This document shows positions 1 through 8,902 of a stretch of DNA of 64,000 nt, in pieces. Location: the NCBI GenBank assembly GCA_013298895.1, contig JAAFJM010000011.1:1-64000 (forward strand), written 5' to 3'. Position 1 is the first letter of the stretch. Each line of letters begins with the position of its first letter. The notes below the pieces were generated by a model, which saw only the letters and a list, made by a program, of their open reading frames with translations, ran no database searches and was not told the DNA's origin. The position numbers and the translations under genes were made by a program. The stretch comes from Bacteroidota bacterium (GTDB taxonomy: Bacteria; Bacteroidota; Bacteroidia; UKL13-3).

Positions 1-659
1 CCATTTAGTTTTGCTAAATCATAACCAATGCTGTTTAAAGTACACATACTTTCAATGCAAATTTCGGCATGTTCTTCTGCTTCAATCAAACCGCGTTTAA
101 TAGCAGTTCCAATTATTCCCGTTCCTAAATGTTTGGTTAAAAACAATAAATCGCCAGCTTTTGCTCCGCTGTTTTGTTTGATATTTTGTTTATTAATTAG
201 TCCATTAACAGCTAGTCCAAACATAGGTTCTAAACTATCAATACTATGTCCACCGGCAATTGGAATATTGGCTTGTTTACAAACTGATTGCGCACCTTCA
301 ATTACTTTAGATGCTAACTCTAATGGCAATTTATCAATAGGCCAACCCAAAATAGCATTGGCAAAAATGGGCTTGCCTCCCATAGCATAAACATCGCTTA
401 AGGCATTGGTAGCAGCAATTCTTCCAAAGTTAAAAGCATCATCAACTATAGGCATAAAAAAATCGACTGTGCTTATTAGTGCTTGTCCATTTTCCAAATC
501 CCACACTGCTGCATCATCGTTGGTTTGGTTACCAACTAATAAATTTGCAAACACATCTGTTGATTTATTATTGCTTAATATTTGCTCCAATTTATCGGGA
601 GCTATTTTACAACCACACCCAGCACCATGGCTAAATTGTGTAAGTTTTATTGCTGTCAT
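1..659 (-). CDS. selD: Selenide, water dikinase (selenophosphate synthase), C-terminus beyond window
   Basis: Makes selenophosphate, the selenium donor for selenocysteine and for 2-selenouridine in tRNA, from selenide and ATP. The minus strand gives an open frame of 219 codons from the ATG at 659 to the window edge, so the 3' part (about a third of a usual ~350-residue SelD) is missing. The N-terminus has the diagnostic SHGAGCGCKIAP motif; C15/C17 and K18 correspond to the catalytic Cys/Lys region. The catalytic position is an ordinary Cys codon (TGT), not an in-frame TGA, so this SelD is not itself a selenoprotein. An AxGGH-type segment (IAGGHSID) and GDLLFLTKHLGTG are also family features. 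The start overlaps the upstream ABC ATPase stop in an ATGA tetranucleotide, implying translational coupling. Confidence 0.95.
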   Translation of the reverse strand, partial: MTAIKLTQFSHGAGCGCKIAPDKLEQILSNNKSTDVFANLLVGNQTNDDAAVWDLENGQALISTVDFFMPIVDDAFNFGRIAATNALSDVYAMGGKPIFANAILGWPIDKLPLELASKVIEGAQSVCKQANIPIAGGHSIDSLEPMFGLAVNGLINKQNIKQNSGAKAGDLLFLTKHLGTGIIGTAIKRGLIEAEEHAEICIESMCTLNSIGYDLAKLN

Positions 660-1270
660 TTATATTTTAAAATATCTAAAGTGTGTTGGCAAAACTCGTA
701 TTCGTATAGTTGATTGCTAGCCACTATTATGGTGCATTTGCTTAAAAGCAAATTTATACATTGTTGATACCAAGCTATTCCTGCATTATCAAAATTACTA
801 CATGGTTCATCTAAAAGTAATAAATCGGCTTGAGTAGCAAAAGCTAAAATCAGCTTAGCACGTTGCTTCATTCCGCTTGAAAAATGCTTAATCATTTTAT
901 CAGTATGCTCGCTTAAATTGGCATCTGTTAGTAATTGTTCAATGTCTAAATTGGTTCGTTTTTGTTTGATGCTAAAATGAAAATCAATTATTTCCTGCAA
1001 AGTTAATTCTTCAGGCAAATCAACATAAGGAGCAGCAAAAGCCATAAAACGTTGCGCATTTTCTTCTACCAATTCATTGTTCAAATAGTAGTTTATTTCG
1101 CCTTTGCTTATGGTATTATAGTTGTAAATTATTTGTATTAAAGTTGATTTTCCACTTCCATTATGCCCCACCAAAGCATAAGTTTCATTGGCCTCAAAAG
1201 TGTAATCGAGGTTAGTAAAAATAACTTGCTTATTATATTTTTTGGCTAAACTTTTTAAAACTACTTGCAT
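656..1270 (-). CDS. Lone ABC transporter ATP-binding protein
   Basis: A 204-residue ABC ATPase. Visible motifs are Walker A GHNGSGKST (about residues 35-43), a signature FSSGMKQR, and Walker B LLLLDEP followed directly by CSNFD (D-loop). The switch region reads IIVASNQ, so the usual H-loop histidine appears to be Asn. The protein is short, CcmA-like in size. No permease gene is next to it; its neighbours are a DUF3109 gene 5 bp upstream and selD, which it overlaps by 4 bp. The substrate cannot be told. Coupling to selD suggests co-expression, but a role in selenium transport would be speculation. Confidence 0.85.
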   Translation of the reverse strand: MQVVLKSLAKKYNKQVIFTNLDYTFEANETYALVGHNGSGKSTLIQIIYNYNTISKGEINYYLNNELVEENAQRFMAFAAPYVDLPEELTLQEIIDFHFSIKQKRTNLDIEQLLTDANLSEHTDKMIKHFSSGMKQRAKLILAFATQADLLLLDEPCSNFDNAGIAWYQQCINLLLSKCTIIVASNQLYEYEFCQHTLDILKYK

Positions 1271-1275
1271 GCAAT

Positions 1276-1857
1276 TTATGATTTAGTTTCGGCTTTCCAT
1301 TGCTTTGCAATTTCATCTAACTCGTTATACCAATCAGCTCCAAACTTACGTATAAGAGGCTCTTTTAAAAACTGATAAACTGCCACTTGGTGTTCTTCGC
1401 CTAGCTTGCATGCTGGTTTACAAATATCCCAACGATGGTAATTCAAAGCTTCAAATTCGCCAACATTGCTAATTCTAATGGGGTATAGATGGCACGATAA
1501 AGGTTTTTGAATGCTTACTTTTCCATCACGATAAGCTTGCTCAATGCCGCATTTTAACATACCTGTTTCATCACGTAACGAAAAATTGCATTCACCTGTT
1601 GGCAAACAAGTAGTAACCAAATCGCCATCCGTATCTTTTTCCCAAAAGTTTTGCGTTTTAATAGCTTTAAGCGAAACAGCAGTTAAATATGGTTTTATGT
1701 TTTCTAATTCTGCTTCTAAAATTTCTTGCTCATCGTGGGTAATAGGTGCGCCTGAATCGCCTTCAATGCAACATGCACCTTTACATGCAGACAAATTGCA
1801 AATGAAATTTTTCTCTAAAATATCTTCCGAAACAATTGTATTTTCTAATAAAATCAT
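1276..1857 (-). CDS. DUF3109 family cysteine-rich protein
   Basis: A 193-residue protein of the DUF3109 family (related to YkgJ-type Fe/Zn-chelating Cys-cluster proteins). It begins with a Cys cluster: C20, C25, C29 and C30 in an FICNLSACKGACC context. Further cysteines follow in TTCLPTGEC, KCGIEQ, LSCHLYP and DICKPACKLG, consistent with metal or Fe-S binding. No signal peptide or membrane segment, so it is predicted cytoplasmic. The biochemical role of the family is not known to me. It lies 5 bp upstream of the ABC ATPase gene in the same operon. Confidence 0.85.
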   Translation of the reverse strand: MILLENTIVSEDILEKNFICNLSACKGACCIEGDSGAPITHDEQEILEAELENIKPYLTAVSLKAIKTQNFWEKDTDGDLVTTCLPTGECNFSLRDETGMLKCGIEQAYRDGKVSIQKPLSCHLYPIRISNVGEFEALNYHRWDICKPACKLGEEHQVAVYQFLKEPLIRKFGADWYNELDEIAKQWKAETKS

Positions 1858-1888
1858 AAAATAAAAGCCAAAAGTAATAAATTAAAGG

Positions 1889-2524
1889 CTATAAATATTG
1901 TTTCAGTAATTTTATTTCATTTTCTAAGTTTTGCTTCGCTTTAGTTTCGTATAAATTATAAAAATGTGGTGTTTTAAAAATTCGCTCCATTGCTATAAAA
2001 TGGTTCAATACTTTTATTCGTCCTAGAATGTAAATATCATCAGCATATTGAATGTATTCTGCTCTAATTTGTTGTGAGTAAACTTGGTAATTATCCCAAC
2101 TTTCACCCAATATACTTAAATCGGCATCAGTAAAATAATTGGTATCGGTATAGTTGGTATTTTGGTGAGATTGCGTAGCTAAAATTTGGTTAAAAACTAT
2201 GTCAATTTTTGTTTCCTCAATACCCAACTTTTGCAAGTTGCTTTTTGCTAATAACGCACTGTTTAGTTCATTGTCTTTTTTGTTGGTGTTGTAATAAATA
2301 TCGTGGTAAAATACCGAAAACTGAATCATGTCCCAATCAACCAAAAGTCCTTTAACTACTGATAGTTTATTATAAACCGTAGCAATATGTATTAAATTAT
2401 GGTAGTGCCTTGTAGGTTCAGTATAATGCTGTTCTATTTCACTCCAAAGTTCATTTATCAATGAATTATTTTGGGTGAATTTTGAAACTAATTTTACAAA
2501 ATTTTCCTTTAAAGTTTCATTCAT
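1889..2524 (-). CDS. Predicted metal-dependent HD-superfamily phosphohydrolase (COG4339-like)
   Basis: A 211-residue all-helical protein. H40, H42 and H46 lie in RHYHNLIHI, H74-D75 in FYHDIYYN, and a later YFTDADLSILG supplies another Asp. This pattern matches the COG4339 group of HD-type predicted phosphohydrolases, whose substrate is unknown. No signal peptide. It is the first gene of the minus-strand run leading to selD (31 bp to the DUF3109 gene). A second in-frame ATG does not lie near the start; the first ATG fits the usual short N-terminal helix. Confidence 0.8.
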   Translation of the reverse strand: MNETLKENFVKLVSKFTQNNSLINELWSEIEQHYTEPTRHYHNLIHIATVYNKLSVVKGLLVDWDMIQFSVFYHDIYYNTNKKDNELNSALLAKSNLQKLGIEETKIDIVFNQILATQSHQNTNYTDTNYFTDADLSILGESWDNYQVYSQQIRAEYIQYADDIYILGRIKVLNHFIAMERIFKTPHFYNLYETKAKQNLENEIKLLKQYL

Positions 2525-2535
2525 TATTTAACCAC

Positions 2536-2740
2536 TTATTCCCTCACAAACTTGATGATTTTTGAACTATTCTTTACCTGAATTTTAAAAAAGTAAATAC
2601 CTTTTTCTAAAGCAGAAACATCTATTCTATTTAAATTAAAACTGCTAATTGTAATTGCCCAATAGTATTGTATATTTTATCATAAAGTCTGAATTATCCA
2701 ATCCTAAAATATTTAATTGACCATCAGCAGGATTTGAACA
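2536..2740 (-). pseudogene. Relic of a T9SS type A C-terminal sorting domain
   Basis: On the minus strand this 205-bp stretch translates, with at least one frameshift and an internal stop, into recognisable pieces of a Por-secretion-system sorting domain: NPADGQLNILGLDNSDF in one frame, DKIYNTIGQLQLAVL in another, then NRIDVSALEKGIYFFKIQ and SSKIIKFVRE before TAA at 2538-2536. The NP..G.L.I, I.N..GQ and D.S.L..GIYF.KI patterns with a basic tail are typical of T9SS type A domains. No start codon or upstream body remains, because the GT-C fusion gene begins its stop codon just upstream at 2744. It reads as the decayed 3' end of a lost secreted-protein gene. Confidence 0.75.
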
Positions 2741-2743
2741 ATG

Positions 2744-5704
2744 TTATTGTAAAGAGTTGTATCGCTGCATACATTGTTCATAACCATTTTCATTGCCTAA
2801 AATTTTATATTGATTTGCTAAATCAAACCATGCTTGTTTAAAATTAGGATTCATACCCAAACAATATTCAAAGTTAGTCGCGGCAAGCGTATTATTTTTA
2901 ACGGCCTCATACGATTTACCTAAATAATAAAATATTTCAGGTGACTGTCCATTAAATTTCAAAGCAGTTTCTAACCTATCAATTGCTCCATTATAATCAT
3001 TCATGTTTAAATAAGCTAAGGCAGAATAATAATATGCTTCAGTAGTATTGTTTTTATAAGTAGTAGCTTTAACACAAGCCTCAATACATTTTTGATATTC
3101 TTTTTTATTAAAATACAATAATCCTTTGTTTGAGTATGCAGAATAATTTTCAGGAAAAATGCTTATTGCTTCATCGTATTGTTTTAGAGCCTCTTCAAAA
3201 TTATTACTAACCATGCAAGCAAATCCGTACATTCTGTGAGCTTCTTCGCTTTTTGGCTCCCATTCAACTGCCTTTTTGAAGTAATAAACAGCAGAATCAT
3301 ATTTTTGAGCATCCATTGCCTTATATCCTAAAGGCATATAAGAAACTTCACGCTTTACAACACAAGCCAAAGGAACATTATCTGCCAATACTGTATAAAC
3401 AGTTCCTTTAGGAGGAAATGCACCATTTAACAACTCATTTTTCGAATATGTTCTTGATGTTAGAATTAAATAATCCCAATTAGGCTTTTGCTCTTCATAC
3501 TCTCGCACCCACTGGAACTGTAAGTTTGGATTGATCTTATTAGCATAATAAGAAGCTGTTAATGGTTCATTATTTATACAAACTACTAGTTTTTCATTTG
3601 GATGTTGCTTTGCAATCCACTCCCCTGCTTCGCGACAAGAATTTGAATAATAATCTGTTTCATAATTCCCATAAGCACCATCTATTCCTCCAACTAATTC
3701 ATTGAAATAAACATACTCATTTGGATGGTTTTTTATAATCCAATAGGTTGGCTTTGCAAATAATGCTATAATAACAACTGCTGTTACTATGCGAATAATT
3801 TTATTGCTTTGACCAAGTAAAAAATCAAAAGTAATAGCTGACAGTGTAATTAAACTCGGTAATATAAATAGATAATGTCTCCATCCATTATAGTAATTTA
3901 AATTAGCATATTCCGCATAGGCAATTGGAAAAATAATCATAAAAATCAATAATCCAATATAACCAAATTTGATTTTACTATTCATCCATTTTATTAAAAC
4001 TACACCCAAAACAAAACCTAATAACAAATACAATGGATTACCCATTGTTAAAAATCGTATAACGTAATACCATGGTGCCTGGTCTCTCATGTATAGACGT
4101 TTTCCTTCAAAAATCTCCACATTATTGGTATAAAAAGAAACATTGTCTGAAGCTTTAGAAAAAGCTATGAATGGATTTTTGAATGGATTTTCTAATGCAT
4201 ATGGCCAAAGCAAAACACCAAATAAATAACCAAATACGGCCACAGCTAATAATATTTTAGCATAAGGCCAAATTAGTTTAAAGTTATTATTTGTTTTATT
4301 TTTAAATAGTGAAAGCCAATTTACACCTAAGAACAGAGCAAAATAAGCTATTAATAAAAATGCACCAATACGACCTCCAATTCCTATTCCTATGGCAATA
4401 CCAAGCCAAACTAAATGGCTAAATTTAGGCTTAGGAAGCGCTTTTAAAATTTTAAAGAAAAAGTATAACGACAATGCAAAACCAGTAGCAAAAGGAATAT
4501 CAGTTGGGTTATTCATAGAATTCCCTAACCATCCTGGATTAAAAAAGGTAAATAAAATACCTAAAACACCAGCTCTCCAGCCTCCTAATTCTTTTGAAGC
4601 AAGCGCAATGCCTATTAAACCTAATAAACCATATAATGAAATAATAAAATGTCGTGTTTCGAAGGGTGGCAAATTAAAAGTACGGTAAACCATTGCAGCC
4701 ACCAAATTACTCTGTTCACCATAGTATCTATAACACTGACGAATAAAATCTGCACTGCTCTTCGAATCAATAATTGCCGAAGAATCTGCTCCCATAGTTA
4801 GCATCCAATTAGAAGATAACATCGAATAATCGTTATGTTGCTTTTCATCCCAAGTCATCCCAAAATCTTTACTTAAGTATGGCATTGCAAAGGTGGCAAG
4901 TATAATTAAGCTGAAAAATAAAAGCCTGTATATAGGATGATTTCCACTTGCTAATGATGGATTATTTCCTGATTTTAACTCAGTAATAGCACCAGTAACA
5001 AAATATTTAAAACGCAATGCAATAGCAATAAATGGCACTGCCAAAACATTGAAAATTTGCTTATTTAAAACATTTTTTTCAGCACTTAATGCAAATTCAT
5101 TCAATGCAATTCCATTGTAAGTAGCTAAACTTAAAATATCTAATTGCGAATTAGCAGAAGTCATTTTGTTATTAAAAACATCTTGAGCATTTGCTGTGTT
5201 CACAATTAACACATTTGCTGAATGATCTTTTAAATTTAATGGGGTAAAAAACCTTAAAGCTGAGTTATAAAGTTTAGAAACAAAATTAATACCTACTTTA
5301 CCACTGCTAGTCTTAATTCCATGTGAGCCAACATAAAGTTCATTGTTTTGAAGACTTTTTTTATTAGAGGTAATCCATGATAAAACACTACTAAGGTTAA
5401 CGTTCGAAATGTCGCTAATAATTATACTAAATGCACCAGTAGCTTTGTTTAATGCCAATGAGTATGCATTACCTAATGAAGTTTTTTCATTAATTATAAT
5501 ACCTTTATTTTTACTAATTAGTTCAGCAAAAGCTTTATTATTCGAAATAAAATCTTCAGTTCCGTTATTATTTACGATTATACACTCTAAATCACTTTTT
5601 GATTTAGCAATTTGAGAAAAAAAGTTTTCGAAATGCGGTGTACTTTTTTTTTCTAACTTTAATATAATTGAAATCCTAGTATCAATTTTAGCAATGTTTT
5701 CCAT
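2744..5704 (-). CDS. Multidomain membrane glycosyltransferase: GT2-like domain + GT-C (GT39-like) + TPR repeats
   Basis: A 986-residue protein in three parts. Residues ~8-200 resemble a GT2 GT-A fold (ISIILKLEK, CIIVNNNGTED, GNAYSLALNKATG) but have ISDIS where a DxD would be expected, so this domain may be inactive. Residues ~220-680 are polytopic, with a first-loop D286-E287 in FGMTWDEKQH typical of GT39/ArnT-type GT-C enzymes that use a polyprenyl-phosphate sugar. Residues ~790-980 are tandem TPRs (AHRMYGFACMVSNNFEEALK, AYSNKGLLYFNKKEYQKC and others). It is the last gene of an operon with a DPM1-like GT2 and a methyltransferase 28 bp upstream. Expected location is the inner membrane with the catalytic loop outside. 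The acceptor is unknown. Confidence 0.8.
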   Translation of the reverse strand: MENIAKIDTRISIILKLEKKSTPHFENFFSQIAKSKSDLECIIVNNNGTEDFISNNKAFAELISKNKGIIINEKTSLGNAYSLALNKATGAFSIIISDISNVNLSSVLSWITSNKKSLQNNELYVGSHGIKTSSGKVGINFVSKLYNSALRFFTPLNLKDHSANVLIVNTANAQDVFNNKMTSANSQLDILSLATYNGIALNEFALSAEKNVLNKQIFNVLAVPFIAIALRFKYFVTGAITELKSGNNPSLASGNHPIYRLLFFSLIILATFAMPYLSKDFGMTWDEKQHNDYSMLSSNWMLTMGADSSAIIDSKSSADFIRQCYRYYGEQSNLVAAMVYRTFNLPPFETRHFIISLYGLLGLIGIALASKELGGWRAGVLGILFTFFNPGWLGNSMNNPTDIPFATGFALSLYFFFKILKALPKPKFSHLVWLGIAIGIGIGGRIGAFLLIAYFALFLGVNWLSLFKNKTNNNFKLIWPYAKILLAVAVFGYLFGVLLWPYALENPFKNPFIAFSKASDNVSFYTNNVEIFEGKRLYMRDQAPWYYVIRFLTMGNPLYLLLGFVLGVVLIKWMNSKIKFGYIGLLIFMIIFPIAYAEYANLNYYNGWRHYLFILPSLITLSAITFDFLLGQSNKIIRIVTAVVIIALFAKPTYWIIKNHPNEYVYFNELVGGIDGAYGNYETDYYSNSCREAGEWIAKQHPNEKLVVCINNEPLTASYYANKINPNLQFQWVREYEEQKPNWDYLILTSRTYSKNELLNGAFPPKGTVYTVLADNVPLACVVKREVSYMPLGYKAMDAQKYDSAVYYFKKAVEWEPKSEEAHRMYGFACMVSNNFEEALKQYDEAISIFPENYSAYSNKGLLYFNKKEYQKCIEACVKATTYKNNTTEAYYYSALAYLNMNDYNGAIDRLETALKFNGQSPEIFYYLGKSYEAVKNNTLAATNFEYCLGMNPNFKQAWFDLANQYKILGNENGYEQCMQRYNSLQ

Positions 5705-5732
5705 TTATAACTTCGTTAAATTCTATGTAAAT

Positions 5733-6305
5733 TTATTTTTCTAATACCTGAAGACTATTCCATCCTAATTGAAAATATTCATGAAAGGTAAGTTTAAGTC
5801 CAGCTTTTTTCGAGTCTTCTAACATATCTTCCTTAGCGTAATATTTTACATGATCAGATATTTGCACTATCGAAATAACACGTAATTTATATGCCATAAA
5901 CTCTAAAACTGGCTTCCCATTTGGAGTTGGAATGGTTAAAATAATTTTACCATTAGGTTTTAAAATTCTTTTCAATTCTAAAAGTAATGGAATGGTTTTA
6001 TCTAAAGGTATATGTTCATATACAGCCAATAAAAATATTTTATCGAAGGTATTATCTTCAAAAGGCAGTCTAGCTTGATAATTAAATTGAACAAGCTCAA
6101 TATTTTCATTTATTGAATGCGCCTCAATATCTGAATCAATACCTACTCCTTTTAAAATTTCATTTTTTATATTATTTAAAAAATATGCTTGATAACCGCA
6201 GCCAAAATCTAAAACAGTATCTCCTTTGCTTACATATTTTTTAACTTTTGATAGCCTCCAATTGGCTATAAATTCATCTAATTTATTAAAACTTTTAGTT
6301 TCCAT
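5733..6305 (-). CDS. Class I SAM-dependent methyltransferase (type 11)
   Basis: A 190-residue methyltransferase. Motif I is VLDFGCGYQAYFL, followed by an acidic motif GVGIDSDIEA, and a post-motif LPFEDNTFDKIFLLAVYEHI, all in the order of Methyltransf_11. The C-terminus (LTIPTPNGKP, HVKYYAKEDMLEDSKKAGL) resembles enzymes modifying lipid-linked or polysaccharide intermediates, but the substrate is not deducible. The start ATG shares one base with the stop of the upstream GT2 (TAATG), which implies translational coupling. It is part of the glycosylation operon. Confidence 0.88.
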   Translation of the reverse strand: METKSFNKLDEFIANWRLSKVKKYVSKGDTVLDFGCGYQAYFLNNIKNEILKGVGIDSDIEAHSINENIELVQFNYQARLPFEDNTFDKIFLLAVYEHIPLDKTIPLLLELKRILKPNGKIILTIPTPNGKPVLEFMAYKLRVISIVQISDHVKYYAKEDMLEDSKKAGLKLTFHEYFQLGWNSLQVLEK

Positions 6306-6982
6306 TACACAATTCTATACTTAATTAATGTCCAGATAGCAATCACACCATCTTTCCAATTTATTTTTTTTCCTTCGTCTAAGGTTCTTGGCGAATAACT
6401 GATAGGAATTTCGGGGATTTTATGACCTAGCTTAGCCACTTTTGCAGTAATTTCTGGGCAAAACTCAAAACCTGTACATTGTAAAGGTATCGATTTTAAC
6501 AATTCACTATCAAACACTTTATAACAAGTTGGTTCATCTGTTAATTTTTGACCAAACAAAACATTGGTAAACCAAGTAACCACTTGCCCTCCAGCATAAA
6601 AATACCAATAAGAATGAACATTATTAGTTTTTAAAAATCTTGAACCATACATTACTTTGGTTTCACCATTCATTACAGGGGGAACAATTAATAAATATTC
6701 TTCCGGATTATATTCCAAATCTGCATCTTGAATAATTGTAACCGATCCAGATACCTCTAAAATACCAGTCCTTATAGCAGCTCCTTTTCCTTTGTTTGTT
6801 TCATGCAACACAACCTTAAAATATGGCATTGAGGCATATTTTTCAAGTTTTGCACGTGTACCATCAGTTGAGCCATCATCAACAATAATAATTTCTTTAG
6901 TTAAATTTACTGCAAGAACCCTCTCTATTAATAAATCTATATTATTAACTTCGTTATATACTGGAATTATTACCGATAACAT
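6305..6982 (-). CDS. Glycosyltransferase family 2, dolichol/polyprenyl-phosphate sugar synthase-like
   Basis: A 225-residue GT2 enzyme resembling DPM1-type polyprenyl-phosphate hexose synthases. It starts SVIIPVYNEVNNID, has EIIIVDDGSTDGT, NKGKGAAIRTGI, the metal-binding IIQDADLEYNPEEY (DAD), and MYGSRFL. It lacks the C-terminal membrane helices of GtrB-type proteins, so it is probably peripheral on the cytoplasmic face. It is the first gene of the operon with the methyltransferase and the GT-C fusion. A plausible scheme is that this enzyme loads a sugar on a polyprenyl phosphate and the GT-C fusion transfers it outside the membrane; that is inference from family roles and gene order. Confidence 0.88.
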   Translation of the reverse strand: MLSVIIPVYNEVNNIDLLIERVLAVNLTKEIIIVDDGSTDGTRAKLEKYASMPYFKVVLHETNKGKGAAIRTGILEVSGSVTIIQDADLEYNPEEYLLIVPPVMNGETKVMYGSRFLKTNNVHSYWYFYAGGQVVTWFTNVLFGQKLTDEPTCYKVFDSELLKSIPLQCTGFEFCPEITAKVAKLGHKIPEIPISYSPRTLDEGKKINWKDGVIAIWTLIKYRIV

Positions 6983-7114
6983 TAATTAGTTTATGTTTTT
7001 AATTCAAAAATTATAGTTTTTTAAATTTAATAACCAATTAGAAAGGTTAAATAGCTTAGAATTATGCTAGTTAACTAATAAATTTACTTTCAAAATCAAT
7101 TATCAACTTTAAAA

Positions 7115-7309
7115 TTAGTTGAGGCTATCTTCAGCCAAACTATCAGCACCAATTTCAGCCTGAATAGCTTTCATTAATGAATCACTAGCTACTTGTTCAT
7201 TGTTTACAAGGCTATCAACTGATTTTTGTTCTTGTGTATTTAAAGGTGCATCATTTGTACAACTTGCTATCAATGCAATAATTGATAATGATATAAATAT
7301 TTTACGCAT
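7115..7309 (-). CDS. Small lipoprotein, hypothetical
   Basis: A 64-residue protein with a clear lipoprotein signal: MRKIF, a hydrophobic run, and lipobox IASC (C17). The mature ~47 residues are acidic and contain three DSL triplets, which suggests an extended or helical surface peptide. It sits alone between the glycosylation operon and kynA. I do not recognise a family. Confidence 0.65.
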   Translation of the reverse strand: MRKIFISLSIIALIASCTNDAPLNTQEQKSVDSLVNNEQVASDSLMKAIQAEIGADSLAEDSLN

Positions 7310-7408
7310 AAGTTTTTATAGTTAATTGCTCAAATAAAGGTAAAAAACAGTTTCTAACAAAATATAGTAGTGTAAAACAATTTTACTTTTAAAAGTGCGT
7401 GATTGATT

Positions 7409-8344
7409 TTAAAATTTACCCCAATTGGCTAATTCATCTTGAGTAAAAAGTTCAGGATAAAATATTCGTAATTGAAAACGTGGAGGCAAGTATTTTTGCC
7501 AATTGGTTCCGCCTGTAGCAGCAACATCTTCTTTGGGTTTTTGCAAATATTTCACTGCTGATTTATAATGCATTAAAGGCCAATTTACATTTACATTTAA
7601 ATCTAAATTACGTAGTTCAGCAATTAATTCCTGGTTTTGTTTATCAGTTTCGTTTAAAGATTTATAAATAGCCCAAAGGTTACATTCCTTATTTGAATTA
7701 GCTAAACGTAATAACTCTTCACCATATTTTTGTTCAAATTTGGTTAAGGTTAAGGTTTTATTTCCAGAATCAGTTTCAGTAGCGCCTGCTTGCCAATAAA
7801 TGTATTTAAACTGTTCTTCAATACTTTTATCTTTTAACTCTTCGCGTTTATCTTTGGCTACTAATCTATCAAAACTAGTAGCATACATTTCAATCATACG
7901 GTATTGAGCGCTTTGAAAACCACTTGCAGGCAATAAACTCATTCTGAATTTTAAAAATTGCTCAGGCTCCATGCCATCTACCATTATTTCAAAACTGTTT
8001 GCCAAGTTTTTAAAATAAGCATTAATACGTCTTACTCTGTCAGTAAAAAATTGAATTGAAATATTGTTTTTTGCTTCAGCAATTTGTTCCAATTCGTGCA
8101 ACGAAAGCTTAAAATATAATTCTGTAATTTGATGATAAATTATAAATATCATCTCGTCAGGAATTAAGGTTTTTGGTTTTTGCAGTGTGAGCAAACTATC
8201 AACTGCTATATAATCCCAATAGTGGGTATAATCTTGGTACAATAAACCCTCTAAATAGCTTTTGAAGTTTTGTCCTTGTGCAGCATATTTATCTTTAATT
8301 TTATTAATTAAATCTACTACTTCATTATCCATATTTTCCATCAT
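7409..8344 (-). CDS. Tryptophan 2,3-dioxygenase family protein
   Basis: A 311-residue haem dioxygenase expected to open L-tryptophan to N-formylkynurenine, the first step of the kynurenine route. Visible features: DYTHYWDYI, H71 in YHQITELYFKLSLHE, R134 in FRMSLLPASGFQSAQYRMIE, and H259 in NWPLMHYKSAVKYL as the probable proximal haem ligand, followed by VAATGGTNW (the TGG substrate-binding loop). No other kynurenine-pathway gene lies in this window. The rfbC stop abuts the start (TAAATG), so the two genes are coupled. A second ATG follows at once; either could be used. Confidence 0.92.
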   Translation of the reverse strand: MMENMDNEVVDLINKIKDKYAAQGQNFKSYLEGLLYQDYTHYWDYIAVDSLLTLQKPKTLIPDEMIFIIYHQITELYFKLSLHELEQIAEAKNNISIQFFTDRVRRINAYFKNLANSFEIMVDGMEPEQFLKFRMSLLPASGFQSAQYRMIEMYATSFDRLVAKDKREELKDKSIEEQFKYIYWQAGATETDSGNKTLTLTKFEQKYGEELLRLANSNKECNLWAIYKSLNETDKQNQELIAELRNLDLNVNVNWPLMHYKSAVKYLQKPKEDVAATGGTNWQKYLPPRFQLRIFYPELFTQDELANWGKF

Positions 8345-8887
8345 TTAAAAAGGACTTACTAAGTTTTTAAGAGTGGGTAATATTTGATCTTTGTCGCTAA
8401 TAATAGGAGTGTCGCACTCCCATTTTATATTTAAATCACTATCATTCCAAAGTAATCCCCCTTCACTTTCTTTATTATAAGTATTGGTACATTTATATAA
8501 AAATATAGTATTGTCTTCTAGTGTTTCAAATCCATGAGCAAAGCCTGGGGGAATAAAAAACATCGTTTGGTTTTCGGCAGATAACTTTATTGAAAAGTGT
8601 TGTCCATAAGTTGGCGAATTTTTTCTAATGTCAACTGCCACATCTATAACTGCACCTTGAATTACACGTACCAATTTACCTTGATCGAAAGGTGGGGCTT
8701 GGAAATGTAATCCACGAACAATTCCTTTTTGCGAAAGACTTTGATTGTCTTGCACAAATTCTAAGTTAATGCCTGCAGCAAAAAATTTATCTTTATTGTA
8801 ACTTTCGTAAAAATAACCTCTAGGGTCTTTAAAAACCTGAGGTTGAATAACTAACAATCCTTCAATTGGGGTAGTTGTAATTTGCAT
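8345..8887 (-). CDS. rfbC: dTDP-4-dehydrorhamnose 3,5-epimerase
   Basis: A 180-residue RmlC-type cupin that converts dTDP-4-keto-6-deoxyglucose to dTDP-4-keto-rhamnose for cell-surface polysaccharide. Motifs: DPRGYFYESY, GIVRGLHFQAPP (the catalytic His), GKLVRVIQGAVIDVAVDIR, FIPPGFAHGFETL, and YKCTNTYNKESEGGLLWNDSDLNIKW. The length is typical of the family. The other rml genes are not in this window. It lies directly before the tryptophan dioxygenase gene and 15 bp after the DUF853 gene, an unusual metabolic grouping. Confidence 0.95.
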   Translation of the reverse strand: MQITTTPIEGLLVIQPQVFKDPRGYFYESYNKDKFFAAGINLEFVQDNQSLSQKGIVRGLHFQAPPFDQGKLVRVIQGAVIDVAVDIRKNSPTYGQHFSIKLSAENQTMFFIPPGFAHGFETLEDNTIFLYKCTNTYNKESEGGLLWNDSDLNIKWECDTPIISDKDQILPTLKNLVSPF

Positions 8888-8902
8888 AATTTTATTAATA
8901 TT